From Dermatophilus congolensis (GTDB lineage: Bacteria > Actinomycetota > Actinomycetes > Actinomycetales > Dermatophilaceae), in contig JAUNUP010000011.1 of the NCBI GenBank assembly GCA_030538115.1, forward strand, positions 7,663-71,662: a stretch of DNA of 64,000 nt, given 5' to 3'. The notes under the pieces are model-generated. The model was not told the DNA's origin. It was given only the letters and a program-made list of their open reading frames with translations, and searched no databases. Shown piece after piece: positions 44,440-53,471 of the stretch. The position numbers and the translations under genes were made by a program. Numbering within the stretch: position 1 is the first letter of the stretch; each line of letters opens with the position of its first letter.

Positions 44440-44805
44440 GTGGACTTGGTCATCGCGGACTACCAAGACGGCGACGTCACGGTGATCACGCTGGCGGGTG
44501 ACCTCGACGTTGCTTCGGCGCCCGCGCTGCGTGCGGCTCTCGACAGGCACATCCGCAGTCACCGGTTGCGCATTTGTCTCGATCTGGAGCAGGTGACGTT
44601 CATCGACTCTGCTCCACTGGGTGTCATCGTGGGGCGAATGCGGTTGACGCGCATGTCGAATGGCTCGATGCGGATCATCTGTACGGTGCCTCGCATCATC
44701 AGGATTTTGAGCATCACGGGTCTCGATCGGATCTTTCCGGTACACCAGAGCCGCGAAGAGGCTGTGCGGCTGTGTGCTGCGGATGTGGCTGAGGCCATCG
44801 ACTAG
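44440..44805 (+). CDS. STAS-domain anti-sigma factor antagonist
   Basis: A 121-residue STAS protein. The phosphorylatable serine is in TFIDSAPLGVIVG, matching the DSxGLG consensus. Such proteins release a sigma factor by binding its anti-sigma kinase when dephosphorylated. GTG 44440 is chosen because AAGGAG lies nine bases before it; a longer frame from ATG 44314 has no ribosome site and an Arg-rich, non-STAS start. A sigma-B-type gene follows, but no kinase gene is adjacent. Confidence 0.85.
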   Translation: MDLVIADYQDGDVTVITLAGDLDVASAPALRAALDRHIRSHRLRICLDLEQVTFIDSAPLGVIVGRMRLTRMSNGSMRIICTVPRIIRILSITGLDRIFPVHQSREEAVRLCAADVAEAID

Positions 44806-44825
44806 TCATCACGGTTCTGACCTGC

Positions 44826-44856
44826 GCATACGCGACGCGCCGAGCGTCGGGTATGC
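44826..44856 (+). terminator. terminator after the STAS gene
   Basis: Thirteen-bp stem with one mismatch (GCATACGCGACGC/GCGTCGGGTATGC), five-base loop, 20 bases after the stop. It separates the STAS gene from the sigma factor gene. Confidence 0.65.
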
Positions 44857-45025
44857 GTCGGTGAACCGGGGAATGCTCGCGGCGTGCATAAGATGAGTTA
44901 TCGCCCGAAGCGCTCGACTAGAATGCTTCCAGAAGCGCCGTCGGTCTCGCCGCCGAGGCGAGGGCGCTAAGCGTGTGGTCCAGGAACGGTGCCACTGTCA
45001 CGAATGCGTTGACTGGAGCTGTTTC

Positions 45026-45853
45026 GTGCCCAAGGTGGATCTCGCCATCGCGCATGTCTCCTCATACCTAGGCCTGGACGAGGAGCCTCTCACTATCGCC
45101 GAGCGCGATCGGCTCACCGACTGCTACCTCAACCTTGCGGCCACGCAGACGCCCGAAGAGCGTTGCGACAGCCTTGACGTGGTGATTCTGCTGAACCTGC
45201 CGATCGCCGAGTCGATCGCACGGCGCTACTCCGCGCGTGGTCTCGAACTCGAAGATCTCGTGCAGGTGGCGCACCTGGCTTTGGTGAAGGCGGCGAACGC
45301 GTACCGTCCCGGTGCTGGTCAGGGCTTTCTCGGCTACGCCGTGCCGACGATCGCCGGCGAGATCAAACGACATTTTCGTGATTCGGGCTGGTTCATCCGG
45401 CCTCCGCGCAGGTTGCAGGAGTTGTATGCGCAGGCCTCGGCGGCACGGGCGGAGATGACGCAGGCGTCGAACCGAGCCCCGACGCTCCTGGAACTCGCCG
45501 AGTACCTGGACTGCGAGGTGCGGGACCTCATCGAGGCGCAGCTCGCCCAGGGGTCGTACGCGGCTGTGTCGATCGACAGTTCGATTCAGGGCACTGATCA
45601 CCTCGCATTGCGTGACACCCTGGTTGCCGACTCCGATCCGATGTCGGAGGTCGAAGACCGGGCGGTGCTCGACTCCGCGCTCGACAAGCTGAGTTCGCGC
45701 GATCGTCACATCCTCTACCTGCGGTTCGTGCTCGGCTACTCGCAGGCTCAGGTGGGTGACGAAATCGGAGCTTCGCAGATGCAAGTTTCGCGACTTCTTC
45801 GCCGAATACTCTCCGAATTGCACGATGACATCGGTGCTGATTCAGTAGCTTGA
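45026..45853 (+). CDS. sigma-70 family factor of the SigB/SigF/SigG type
   Basis: A 275-residue alternative sigma factor. Region 2 is LEDLVQVAHLALVKAANAY...GYAVPTIAGEIKRHFRD, region 3 covers about residues 135-185 and region 4 is SSRDRHILYLRF...SQAQVGDEIGASQMQVSRLLRRI. This is the stress/differentiation group controlled by partner switching with STAS proteins. GTG 45026 has GGAG seven bases upstream; an in-frame GTG at 44975 would add a Cys-rich stretch that looks non-coding. TAGAAT at 44919-44924 is a possible -10 element. Confidence 0.88.
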   Translation: MPKVDLAIAHVSSYLGLDEEPLTIAERDRLTDCYLNLAATQTPEERCDSLDVVILLNLPIAESIARRYSARGLELEDLVQVAHLALVKAANAYRPGAGQGFLGYAVPTIAGEIKRHFRDSGWFIRPPRRLQELYAQASAARAEMTQASNRAPTLLELAEYLDCEVRDLIEAQLAQGSYAAVSIDSSIQGTDHLALRDTLVADSDPMSEVEDRAVLDSALDKLSSRDRHILYLRFVLGYSQAQVGDEIGASQMQVSRLLRRILSELHDDIGADSVA

Positions 45854-45856
45854 CAA

Positions 45857-45951
45857 CCCCGAACTACCGGTACCGGCGATTCGGGGGAATCGTCAAGGAC
45901 CATCTCGTTACCGACCCGCTTCACCACTCGGGCGCCGACGACCTCGGCGCC
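45857..45951 (+). promoter_or_regulatory. two hairpins in the leader of the GAF-ANTAR gene
   Basis: Between the sigma stop and the GAF-ANTAR ribosome site there are two inverted repeats: CCCCGAA/TTCGGGG (45857-45863, 45880-45886) and GGCGCCGA/TCGGCGCC (45931-45938, 45944-45951). ANTAR proteins bind pairs of hairpins, but the loops here (16 and 5 bases) do not match the known hexaloop form. Possible leader control only. Confidence 0.3.
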
Positions 45952-45975
45952 GCAGGTTTCCTGGAGGATTCCACG

Positions 45976-46671
45976 ATGTCCAACTCGTTCGCGTTCGCAA
46001 ACTTTGCGCTGCAACTGTCGGCGGCGAAGGATGTCGAAGAGTCGTTGAGACTGATCCTCGACACGGTGTGCAACGCGGTGGGCGCTGAGCGCGGTGGCGT
46101 GATGATGCTGGTCAAGCGCCATGTCGAGCTGGCGATGTCGAGCGACGAGATGGCGGACAAGGCCGACCAGTTGCAACTCGAGTACGAGACGGGGCCGTGC
46201 CTGGAGGCGATCGAGGACGACTCGGTCTTCATCATCAAGGACACGCTGGCCGAGGAGCGGTGGGAGCCGTGGTGCCGCGCAGTTGCCGAGATGGGCGTGC
46301 GCAGCGTGCTGTCGATCAGGCTGGCGACCTTGGACGGAACGCTCGGTTCGCTCAACCTGTACTCCTCCGAGGTCGAGCAGTTCGGCCCAGCGCAGGCGGC
46401 TCTGGGTGCGCTGCTGGGCAGTCACGCGTCGGCTGCTCTCGCGTCGGCGAAGACCGAGGCCGGGCTGCGTGAGGCGATGCAGGGACGGCACGTGATCGGT
46501 CTGGCGCAGGGCATTCTCATGGAGCGGTTCGGCCTCGACGAAGACGCGGCTTTCGCTGTGCTGCGCCGCTATTCGCAGGACCTGAACCTCAAGTTGCGCG
46601 CCGTGGCACAAGAATTCGTCGAGACGCGGGTGCTGCCCACGATGGAGGGGCCGGGGCGTTCGCGCGGGTGA
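45976..46671 (+). CDS. GAF-ANTAR domain RNA-binding regulator
   Basis: A 231-residue sensor. The GAF domain spans about residues 15-150 (LILDTVCNAVGAERGGVMML, GPCLEAIEDD) and ANTAR about 160-220 (QGRHVIGLAQGILMERFGLDEDAAFAVLRRYS). ANTAR domains bind double-hairpin RNA and act as antiterminators; GAF would sense a small molecule or redox state. ATG 45976 is preceded by TGGAGG at eight bases. It follows the sigma factor gene by 122 bases. Confidence 0.88.
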   Translation: MSNSFAFANFALQLSAAKDVEESLRLILDTVCNAVGAERGGVMMLVKRHVELAMSSDEMADKADQLQLEYETGPCLEAIEDDSVFIIKDTLAEERWEPWCRAVAEMGVRSVLSIRLATLDGTLGSLNLYSSEVEQFGPAQAALGALLGSHASAALASAKTEAGLREAMQGRHVIGLAQGILMERFGLDEDAAFAVLRRYSQDLNLKLRAVAQEFVETRVLPTMEGPGRSRG

Positions 46672-46736
46672 CCTCGCCGGGCTGCGCTCTGCCCCTCCGG
46701 CCTACCGACGGCGGCGCTCGTGATGGACTAGGGCGC

Positions 46737-48242
46737 ATGAGCGTGCCTCCACCCGTCGTCATCCCCGAACTCTTGGAGCGGCTGCGCGCCGACCTGGGCG
46801 ATGTCGGTTTCACCGTCGAGGGCATCGAGGAGTACCTCGGCCCCGTGGCGTCGGCCGCGCTGCGCCGTGACGAGCTGCTGCCCGCCGAGCGACGCACCCG
46901 GCACGACTCGTCGCCTATAGGGGCGCTCGTGCGGTTGTTCGCGCTGGCGGTGGAGGTCGATTTCGACGTCGTCGACGCCGCGTTGCCGACGCTCGGTGGT
47001 GACGGGCTGGTCGAGCTCGGGCTGGCGGCTCGTGCGGGCGCAGCGCTTCGCGCGTGCGCCGACCTGCGCCCTTACGCCGACGAGCAGCACGCCTGGTGGG
47101 TCGCCTCCGACCTGACGCACTCTCCGGAGCGCGGGCCGCTCGAGCCGCACCACGTGGTCGGCGTCGGCGGGGCGTCGGTGACGCTGGCGCAGTGGACCCC
47201 CCGCCCCGACGTCGCATGTGCACTGGATCTCGGCACGGGCAGCGGTGTTCAGGCCCTGCACCTGGGCTCGCACGCGGACCACGTGGTCGCGACCGACGTG
47301 TCGGATCGGGCGCTGGCCTTCGCGCGCTTCAACGCCGCGCTCGCCGGTGCGGAATGGGACCTGCGCTCGGGGTCGATGTTTGAGCCGGTGGCGGGGGAGC
47401 AGTTCGACCTGGTCGTCAGCAACCCGCCGTACGTCATCACGCCGCGCGCCGCGAAGGTGCCTGTGTTCGACTACCGCGACGGCGGTGCCAGCGGCGACGG
47501 AATCGTGGAGCTGATCGTGCGGCAGGTCGCCGACCACCTCGTGCCGGGCGGTATCGCGCACTTCATCGGCAACTGGGAGATCCCGGCAGGAGTTGACTGG
47601 ACGGCGCGGCTGCGGGAGTGGCTCGACGGCACCGGCCTCGACGCCTGGATCGTGCAGCGCGACGTGCAGGACCCCGCCGAATACGCGGCGACCTGGGCGC
47701 GCGACGGCGGCCACCTGCCCGGATCGTGGGTGTACGAGGAGCTGTACGCTGCCTGGCTCGACGATTTCGCGGCCCGCGGAGTCGAGGGCATCGGGTTCGG
47801 CGTCGTCACGTTGCAGAAGCCGGCCGCCGCGCGCGAGCCGTTCGTCGACCTCGTCGAAGTGACGGGCGGGGTGGCGATGCCGATGGGGCCCGCCGTTCTC
47901 GCGGGGCTACGCGAGCGCACGTGGCTGGCCGAGCACGACGAGGCCGAGCTGCTCGCCTCCCGCCTGCAGGCCGCGCCCGACGTGACGATCGAGCGGCACC
48001 ACATGCCTGGCGGTGCAGACCCGGCCGCAATTGTCGTGCGGCAAGGCGGGGGCCTGCGCCGGGCCGTTCGAACCGACGCCGCGGTCGCCGCGGTGGTAGA
48101 TGTAGCCGACGGTGAACTGACCATCGACCAGTCGTTGGTCGCGATCGCCTCGCTTCTCGACGAGGATCCGGAGGAGATGCGAGCCCGGTCGCTTCCGGTG
48201 ATTCGCGGTCTCCTGGCCGACGGATTCGTGCGTAGGGTGTGA
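46737..48242 (+). CDS. class I SAM-dependent methyltransferase, HemK-like core
   Basis: A 501-residue protein with an N-terminal domain (1-145), a methyltransferase core with DLGTGSG (SAM binding) and NPPY at the catalytic loop near residue 222, and a C-terminal winged-helix-like domain. NPPY is the mark of N-methylation of Gln, Asn or adenine. Actinobacteria carry this gene next to topA. The target, protein or RNA, is not known. ATG 46737 follows AGGGCGC. Confidence 0.85.
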   Translation: MSVPPPVVIPELLERLRADLGDVGFTVEGIEEYLGPVASAALRRDELLPAERRTRHDSSPIGALVRLFALAVEVDFDVVDAALPTLGGDGLVELGLAARAGAALRACADLRPYADEQHAWWVASDLTHSPERGPLEPHHVVGVGGASVTLAQWTPRPDVACALDLGTGSGVQALHLGSHADHVVATDVSDRALAFARFNAALAGAEWDLRSGSMFEPVAGEQFDLVVSNPPYVITPRAAKVPVFDYRDGGASGDGIVELIVRQVADHLVPGGIAHFIGNWEIPAGVDWTARLREWLDGTGLDAWIVQRDVQDPAEYAATWARDGGHLPGSWVYEELYAAWLDDFAARGVEGIGFGVVTLQKPAAAREPFVDLVEVTGGVAMPMGPAVLAGLRERTWLAEHDEAELLASRLQAAPDVTIERHHMPGGADPAAIVVRQGGGLRRAVRTDAAVAAVVDVADGELTIDQSLVAIASLLDEDPEEMRARSLPVIRGLLADGFVRRV

Positions 48243-48389
48243 GGCCGGGGCGCCGATAATCTCGCTGTGCAGGTTGTTGCATCGATCAGAAGTGGGATTC
48301 TCGAATCTGCGCCTTGGGAGTTACCGTCGTGTCCCAACGTCACGCTGTAGACGGTGGCGCGCGGTTTCGGCAGGACAGGGAAGAGGATC

Positions 48390-51227
48390 GTGGCGGAACA
48401 GGGCAGCAAACTCGTCATCGTCGAGTCACCGGCCAAGGCGAAGACGATCGCCGGCTATCTCGGTGACGGTTTCGAGGTGGAGGCGTCGGTCGGCCATATC
48501 CGCGACCTGCCCAACCCGAGCGAGTTGCCCGCCGACCAGAAGAAGGGCCCGTTCGGCAAGTTCGCGGTGAACGTGGACGACGGGTTCGCTCCCTATTACG
48601 TGGTCGCGCCTGACAAGAAGAAGAAGGTCGCCGAGCTGCGTCGCCTGCTCAAGGACGCCGACGAGCTCTACCTCGCCACTGATGAGGACCGCGAGGGCGA
48701 GGCCATCGCCTGGCATCTGCTCGAGGTGCTCAAGCCCAAGGTTCCGGTCAAGCGCATGGTCTTTCACGAGATCACCCGCGAGGCCATCCGCAACGCCCTG
48801 GAGAACACCCGCGACCTCGACACCGACCTCGTCGATGCGCAGGAGAGCCGCCGCATTCTCGACCGTCTGTACGGCTACGAGGTGTCGCCGGTGCTGTGGC
48901 GCAAGGTGCGCCAGGGGCTGTCGGCCGGGCGGGTGCAGTCGGTGGCCACGCGGCTCGTCGTCGAGCGCGAGCGCGAGCGGATGGCGTTCGTCGTCGCCTC
49001 CTACTGGGACGCCACGGCCTCCTTCGCCACCCAGGTGGCGGCTCCCGAGCGGTTCACCGCCAAGCTGAGCGGCGTCGACGGGGCGCGGGTCGCCTCCGGC
49101 CGTGACTTCGGCGACGACGGCGTGCTCAAGGGCAAGGGTGTGCTGCACCTCGCCCAGGCCGACGCCGAGGCCATTGCGGGCGCCGTCTCCGGCGGGGTCG
49201 GCACCGTGACCTCGGTGCAGGAGAAGCCGTACACGCGGCGCCCGGCCGCGCCGTTCACGACCTCCACGCTGCAGCAGGAGGCCAGCCGCAAGCTGCGCCT
49301 CTCCAGCCGCAACGCGATGCGCGTGGCCCAGCGCCTGTACGAGAACGGCTACATCACGTACATGCGTACCGACTCGACGACCCTGTCGGAGGCGGCGCTC
49401 GCGGCGGCCCGAAGCCAGGCCCGCGACATGTACGGCGCTGACTACGTGCCCGAGAAGCCCCGCCGGTACGAGAAGAAGGTGAAGAACGCGCAGGAGGCGC
49501 ACGAGGCGATCCGCCCCGCCGGTGACGTGTTCCGCACTCCGGCGCAGGTGGCGGGCGAGCTCAAGGGCGAAGACTTCGCCATGTACGAGCTCATCTGGAA
49601 GCGCACGGTGGCCTCGCAGATGGCCGACGCGCGCGGCTCCACGGCGTCGCTGCGCGTCACCGTGCCGACCGGAGGAGCGCCGGTGGCGGGCGAGGCGACC
49701 AAGGCGGCCGAGTTCTCGGCCAGCGGAACCGTCATCACGTTCCGTGGCTTCCTCGCCGCGTACGAAGAGGGCAAGGACGACGACGGCCGCGGCAACGGTA
49801 AAGACGGCGAGCGCCGCCTGCCCAAGCTCGGCGAGGGCGTCTCGCTCGACTGCACCGAGGCGGAGGCCGAGGGGCACCAGACCAACCCGCCCGCCCGCTA
49901 CACCGAAGCGACGCTGGTCAAGGCGATGGAGGAGATGGGCATCGGGCGCCCGTCGACGTACGCCTCGACCGTCGCGACCATTCAGGACCGCGGCTATGTG
50001 GGCACGCGCGGCCAGGCGCTCGTGCCCACGTGGCTCGCGTTCGCGGTGACGCGCCTTCTCGAGGAGCACTTCGACCGGCTCGTCGACTACCAGTTCACGG
50101 CGCGCATGGAAGAAGACCTCGACGCCATCGCCGCTGGTAGCGAGGGTCGTGTGCCCTGGCTGACCCGGTTCTACTTCGGCGACGACGACCACAACGGACT
50201 CGCCAACCTCGTGACCAATCTCGGCGAGATCGACGCCAAGGAGATCTCGACGATCCCGCTCGGCGACGGCATGGTCGTGCGTGTCGGCAGGTACGGGCCG
50301 TATGTCGAAGAGGTGCCGGTGGAGCCGGTCGCCGCGACGCCCGCGACACAGTTGGAGCCCGGAGGCGAAGGGGCTGCGGCTGCCCCGGCAGCGAGCGAGA
50401 CGAAGGCCCGACGCGCCACCATCAACGACGACATCGCACCCGACGAGATGACGGCCGCGAAGGCCCGCGAGCTGCTCGACCAGGCCGCTGACGACGGTCG
50501 CGTGCTGGGCGCAGACCCGGAGACAGGCCGCGACATCGTCGCCAAGGCCGGCCGTTTCGGACCGTACGTCACCGAGGTCATCCCCGAGCCGCCTGCCCCG
50601 GAGCCCGCCGCCGACGGCTCGCCGGCGCCCAAGCGCCGCACCAAGGCAGCGGCCGTAAAGCCGCGGACGGCCAGCCTGTTCGCCTCCATGGACCTGGCAA
50701 CGGTCGACCTCGAGACCGCCCTCAGACTGCTCTCGCTGCCACGGGTGGTCGGCACGGCGGAAGACGGCGAAGAGGTCACGGCGCAGAACGGCCGCTACGG
50801 CCCGTACCTGAAGAAGGGCAAGGACTCTCGCTCGCTCACCACTGAGCAGCAGATCTTCGACATCACGCTCGACGAGGCGATGGCGATCTACGCCCAGCCC
50901 AAGCAGCGTGGACGTGCGGCCGCGAAGCCGCCGTTGGCGGAGCTGGGCGCGGATCCCGTCTCCGGCAAGCCCGTCGTGGTCAAGGACGGGCGCTTCGGGC
51001 CGTACGTCACGGACGGCGAGGTCAACGCGACCCTGCGCCGTGACGACGATCCGCTGACGATCACGCCCGAACGCGGGTTCGAGCTGCTCGCCGAGAAGCG
51101 GGCGAAGGGTCCGACGACGCGGCGCAAGGCCCCGGCCAAGAAGCCCGCGGCCAAGACCACCACCACGCGCAAGGCGGCGACCACGCGGCGCACGACGACG
51201 CGGACCAAGGCCAACCCTCAGGAGTGA
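48390..51227 (+). CDS. topA: DNA topoisomerase I (type IA)
   Basis: Relaxes negative supercoils. A 945-residue enzyme: Toprim domain (LVIVESPAKAKTI at residue 8, TDEDREGEAIAWHL with the metal-binding acidic residues), catalytic Tyr324 in ITYMRTDS, and a C-terminal domain of repeated Topo_C units (GRYGPY, GRFGPYV copies) without zinc cysteines, ending in a Lys/Thr-rich tail as in other actinobacterial TopA. GTG 48390 is preferred because AAGAGG precedes it and the core begins eight residues later; GTG 48354 is an alternative. Confidence 0.95.
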   Translation: MAEQGSKLVIVESPAKAKTIAGYLGDGFEVEASVGHIRDLPNPSELPADQKKGPFGKFAVNVDDGFAPYYVVAPDKKKKVAELRRLLKDADELYLATDEDREGEAIAWHLLEVLKPKVPVKRMVFHEITREAIRNALENTRDLDTDLVDAQESRRILDRLYGYEVSPVLWRKVRQGLSAGRVQSVATRLVVERERERMAFVVASYWDATASFATQVAAPERFTAKLSGVDGARVASGRDFGDDGVLKGKGVLHLAQADAEAIAGAVSGGVGTVTSVQEKPYTRRPAAPFTTSTLQQEASRKLRLSSRNAMRVAQRLYENGYITYMRTDSTTLSEAALAAARSQARDMYGADYVPEKPRRYEKKVKNAQEAHEAIRPAGDVFRTPAQVAGELKGEDFAMYELIWKRTVASQMADARGSTASLRVTVPTGGAPVAGEATKAAEFSASGTVITFRGFLAAYEEGKDDDGRGNGKDGERRLPKLGEGVSLDCTEAEAEGHQTNPPARYTEATLVKAMEEMGIGRPSTYASTVATIQDRGYVGTRGQALVPTWLAFAVTRLLEEHFDRLVDYQFTARMEEDLDAIAAGSEGRVPWLTRFYFGDDDHNGLANLVTNLGEIDAKEISTIPLGDGMVVRVGRYGPYVEEVPVEPVAATPATQLEPGGEGAAAAPAASETKARRATINDDIAPDEMTAAKARELLDQAADDGRVLGADPETGRDIVAKAGRFGPYVTEVIPEPPAPEPAADGSPAPKRRTKAAAVKPRTASLFASMDLATVDLETALRLLSLPRVVGTAEDGEEVTAQNGRYGPYLKKGKDSRSLTTEQQIFDITLDEAMAIYAQPKQRGRAAAKPPLAELGADPVSGKPVVVKDGRFGPYVTDGEVNATLRRDDDPLTITPERGFELLAEKRAKGPTTRRKAPAKKPAAKTTTTRKAATTRRTTTRTKANPQE

Positions 51228-51240
51228 GACGGCCGTTCGG

Positions 51241-51286
51241 GAGTTCACCACGACCTGCCTGCTCAGCGGCAACCGTGGTGAAACTC
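51241..51286 (+). terminator. topA terminator
   Basis: Inverted repeat of 12 bp with a one-base bulge (GAGTT-CACCACG / CGTGGTG-A-AACTC), 21-base loop, starting 14 bases after the topA stop. Confidence 0.5.
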
Positions 51287-51398
51287 TCGGCGGACACACT
51301 CAGGGGCCACTCAGATTCGGGCCTGCCATGCCGATGTAGGGCATGGACCAGGAGATGGGCGGTAGGGGTGACCTGCGGCCCCGAAGAGGAGTTGCCCC

Positions 51399-52964
51399 GT
51401 GAAGATCGGCAAGAACCGCGCGAGTGCCGCCACAGCGTCTAGCGTCAACCACGACGAGGAGCTTCGGGGGTACGTCGAGGCACTCAACGTCGTCGTTCAG
51501 AGGATCGCCAAGGCCACCACGCCTGACGAGGTGTTGCAGACGGCGCTCGACGTCATCCGCGACTCGTTCTCGCTGAAGTACGGCTCGACCTGGTGGATCG
51601 ACCCCAAGGACAAGGCGCTGAAGTTCCGCCAGGAGACCGGCCAGGTGAGCCGCGAATTCCGTGACGTGACGATGAGCGCCAGCTTCCCGCACGGTGTCGG
51701 CCTCGCCGGTCGCGCCTGGAAGCAGCAGGAACTGATCTTCGCTCCCGACCTCGCCGAGGTCACCGACTGTGTGCGCGCCCCTGTCGCGAGCCGCAGCGGT
51801 ATCAAGTCGGCCGTTGCCTTCCCGCTCATCCGCGAGGGACAGGTCGTCGGCACGATGGACTTCATGGCCGACCCCGAGCACACGCCGGGCCCCATCCGCA
51901 TCACCGTGCTGCAGTGTGTCGCCAACCTCGTGTCGCAGGCACTCGAGCGCGTGCTCGACGGCCAGCGCCGCACCGAGATGGAACACGACATGAAGGCCAT
52001 CAACGAGGTCGTGCACCGCACGAGCGAGACCAAAGACGAGGCCAGCACCATCAAGGCCACCCTCGACACGGTGCGCCACGAGTTCGGCTGGGAGTACGGC
52101 TCCTACTGGGCCATCGACCCGAACGAGAACGTGCTCAAGAACGCCTACGAGTCCGGCTCTGCCGGTGAGGAGTTCCGCGAGGTCACGCGTCGTGCGACCT
52201 TCGCGAAGGGTGTCGGTGTCGCGGGCCGTACGTGGGCCAGCCGCGACCTCGTGTTCGAGCCCGACCTGGGCCTGGTCACCGACTGTGTACGCGCCCCCGC
52301 CGCCCAGCGCGCCGGCGTGAAGTCGGGTGTCTGCGTGCCGATCATCGTCGAGGGCGACGTCATCGGCACGATGGACTTCTTCACCACCAAGGAGATCGAG
52401 CTCACCAAGGACCGCGAGACGGCCCTGCGCAACACGGGCTTCCTCGTCTCCAGCACGATCGAGCGCCTGCGCGCCTCCGAGCGCACTCGCGGCGCCGGTG
52501 AAGAGTTGCTCAGCTCGATCACCGAGGTCGAGCGCAACGTGGTCGAGGCCAGCAACGTCGCCGCCGAGGCGCAGCGCCTCACCGACGAGGCCAGCCGCAT
52601 CGTCGCCAACCTCAACACGAGCAGCCAGGAGATCGGCAACGTGGTCAAGACGATCACGAGCATCGCCGAGCAGACCAACCTCCTCGCCCTCAACGCGACC
52701 ATCGAGGCTGCGCGTGCCGGTGAGGCGGGCAAGGGCTTCGCCGTCGTCGCGAACGAGGTCAAGGACCTCGCCCGCGAGACCGCCAACGCGACCGAAGAGG
52801 TCGACTCGAAGGTGTCGGCTATTCAGACCGACGCCCAGAGCGTCGTGCAGGCCCTCGACGAGGTGAAGTCGACCGTCGAGCGCATCAACGAGGCGCAGAA
52901 CATCATCTCCGGCGTGCTCACCGAGCAGAACGCCGTGACCCGCAGCGTGCTCGGCCAGGGCTGA
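51399..52964 (+). CDS. soluble methyl-accepting chemotaxis-type receptor with tandem GAF domains
   Basis: A 521-residue cytoplasmic receptor with no transmembrane segment. Two similar GAF domains (about residues 30-180 and 200-350; both contain [18 protein letters not shown] and GTMDF) arose by duplication. The C-terminal signalling coiled coil contains the MCP hairpin tip ([20 protein letters not shown], then [17 protein letters not shown]). It would sense an intracellular signal and modulate a CheA kinase, but no che gene is in the window. GTG 51399 follows GAGGAG. A YjfB-like gene lies downstream. Confidence 0.88.
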   Translation: MKIGKNRASAATASSVNHDEELRGYVEALNVVVQRIAKATTPDEVLQTALDVIRDSFSLKYGSTWWIDPKDKALKFRQETGQVSREFRDVTMSASFPHGVGLAGRAWKQQELIFAPDLAEVTDCVRAPVASRSGIKSAVAFPLIREGQVVGTMDFMADPEHTPGPIRITVLQCVANLVSQALERVLDGQRRTEMEHDMKAINEVVHRTSETKDEASTIKATLDTVRHEFGWEYGSYWAIDPNENVLKNAYESGSAGEEFREVTRRATFAKGVGVAGRTWASRDLVFEPDLGLVTDCVRAPAAQRAGVKSGVCVPIIVEGDVIGTMDFFTTKEIELTKDRETALRNTGFLVSSTIERLRASERTRGAGEELLSSITEVERNVVEASNVAAEAQRLTDEASRIVANLNTSSQEIGNVVKTITSIAEQTNLLALNATIEAARAGEAGKGFAVVANEVKDLARETANATEEVDSKVSAIQTDAQSVVQALDEVKSTVERINEAQNIISGVLTEQNAVTRSVLGQG

Positions 52965-52989
52965 CACGCGGCGAATCTGCTTCAACCAC

Positions 52990-53030
52990 AACGGAGCCGG
53001 CCTCGATCTCGAGGCCGGCTCCGTTGTTTG
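52990..53030 (+). terminator. chemoreceptor gene terminator
   Basis: Perfect 17-bp inverted repeat (arm AACGGAGCCGGCCTCGA) with a two-base loop, followed by GTTTG, 26 bases after the stop. Confidence 0.85.
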
Positions 53031-53167
53031 TATCCGTACCGGACGGTTGTTCTGGATGGCTAAGTTACCCCGCCGTCGGGTCGATGAGGAGTGCGGAAGC
53101 CGAGGGGCATCACGGACATCGAGTCAACAGCCCGCGGCGCAACTGTTCTTTGACGGAGGGAAATGAC

Positions 53168-53359
53168 ATGGATGTCGCCGCACTGGCGCAAACGATCCTG
53201 AGCCAGCGGACCGCTGCGACCTACCAGGACGCTCAGGTGTCGATGCTCAAGAAGGCGATGGACACCAGCACCGCCGCTGCCTCCAAGCTGGTGGACTCGA
53301 TGTCGCTGCCGCTCGCCACGGAGGGCACCCTCGGGCGCAACGTCAACACGTACGCCTGA
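53168..53359 (+). CDS. YjfB-like putative motility protein
   Basis: A 63-residue protein starting MDVAALAQTILSQ, with SMLKKAMDTSTAAASKLVDSM and a short C-terminal tail. The MDxAAL start and the LKKAMDT core are those of the YjfB family, small proteins annotated as putative motility proteins and often encoded near chemotaxis or flagellar genes. CGGAGGG lies about seven bases before ATG 53168. It stands alone between two terminators, 204 bases after the chemoreceptor. Confidence 0.75.
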   Translation: MDVAALAQTILSQRTAATYQDAQVSMLKKAMDTSTAAASKLVDSMSLPLATEGTLGRNVNTYA

Positions 53360-53379
53360 ACCGGCACCACGATCTTCGG

Positions 53380-53415
53380 CACCGGTCACCCGATCTCTCG
53401 GGTGGCCGGTGTTTT
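53380..53415 (+). terminator. terminator after the YjfB-like gene
   Basis: Fourteen-bp stem with one T-G pair (CACCGGTCACCCGA/TCGGGTGGCCGGTG), TCTC loop, followed by four T. Confidence 0.8.
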
Positions 53416-53471
53416 GTCGTCCGGGTTGCGGCGGGGCGACTCTGTCGGACCCGTGGCCTAGGCTCACAGCC

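Noticed and set aside
48426..51299. A 957-codon open frame on the minus strand opposite topA
   Set aside because: It is the codon-phase shadow of topA in high-GC DNA: Arg/Leu/Val/His-rich, no domain, and topA on the plus strand is certain.
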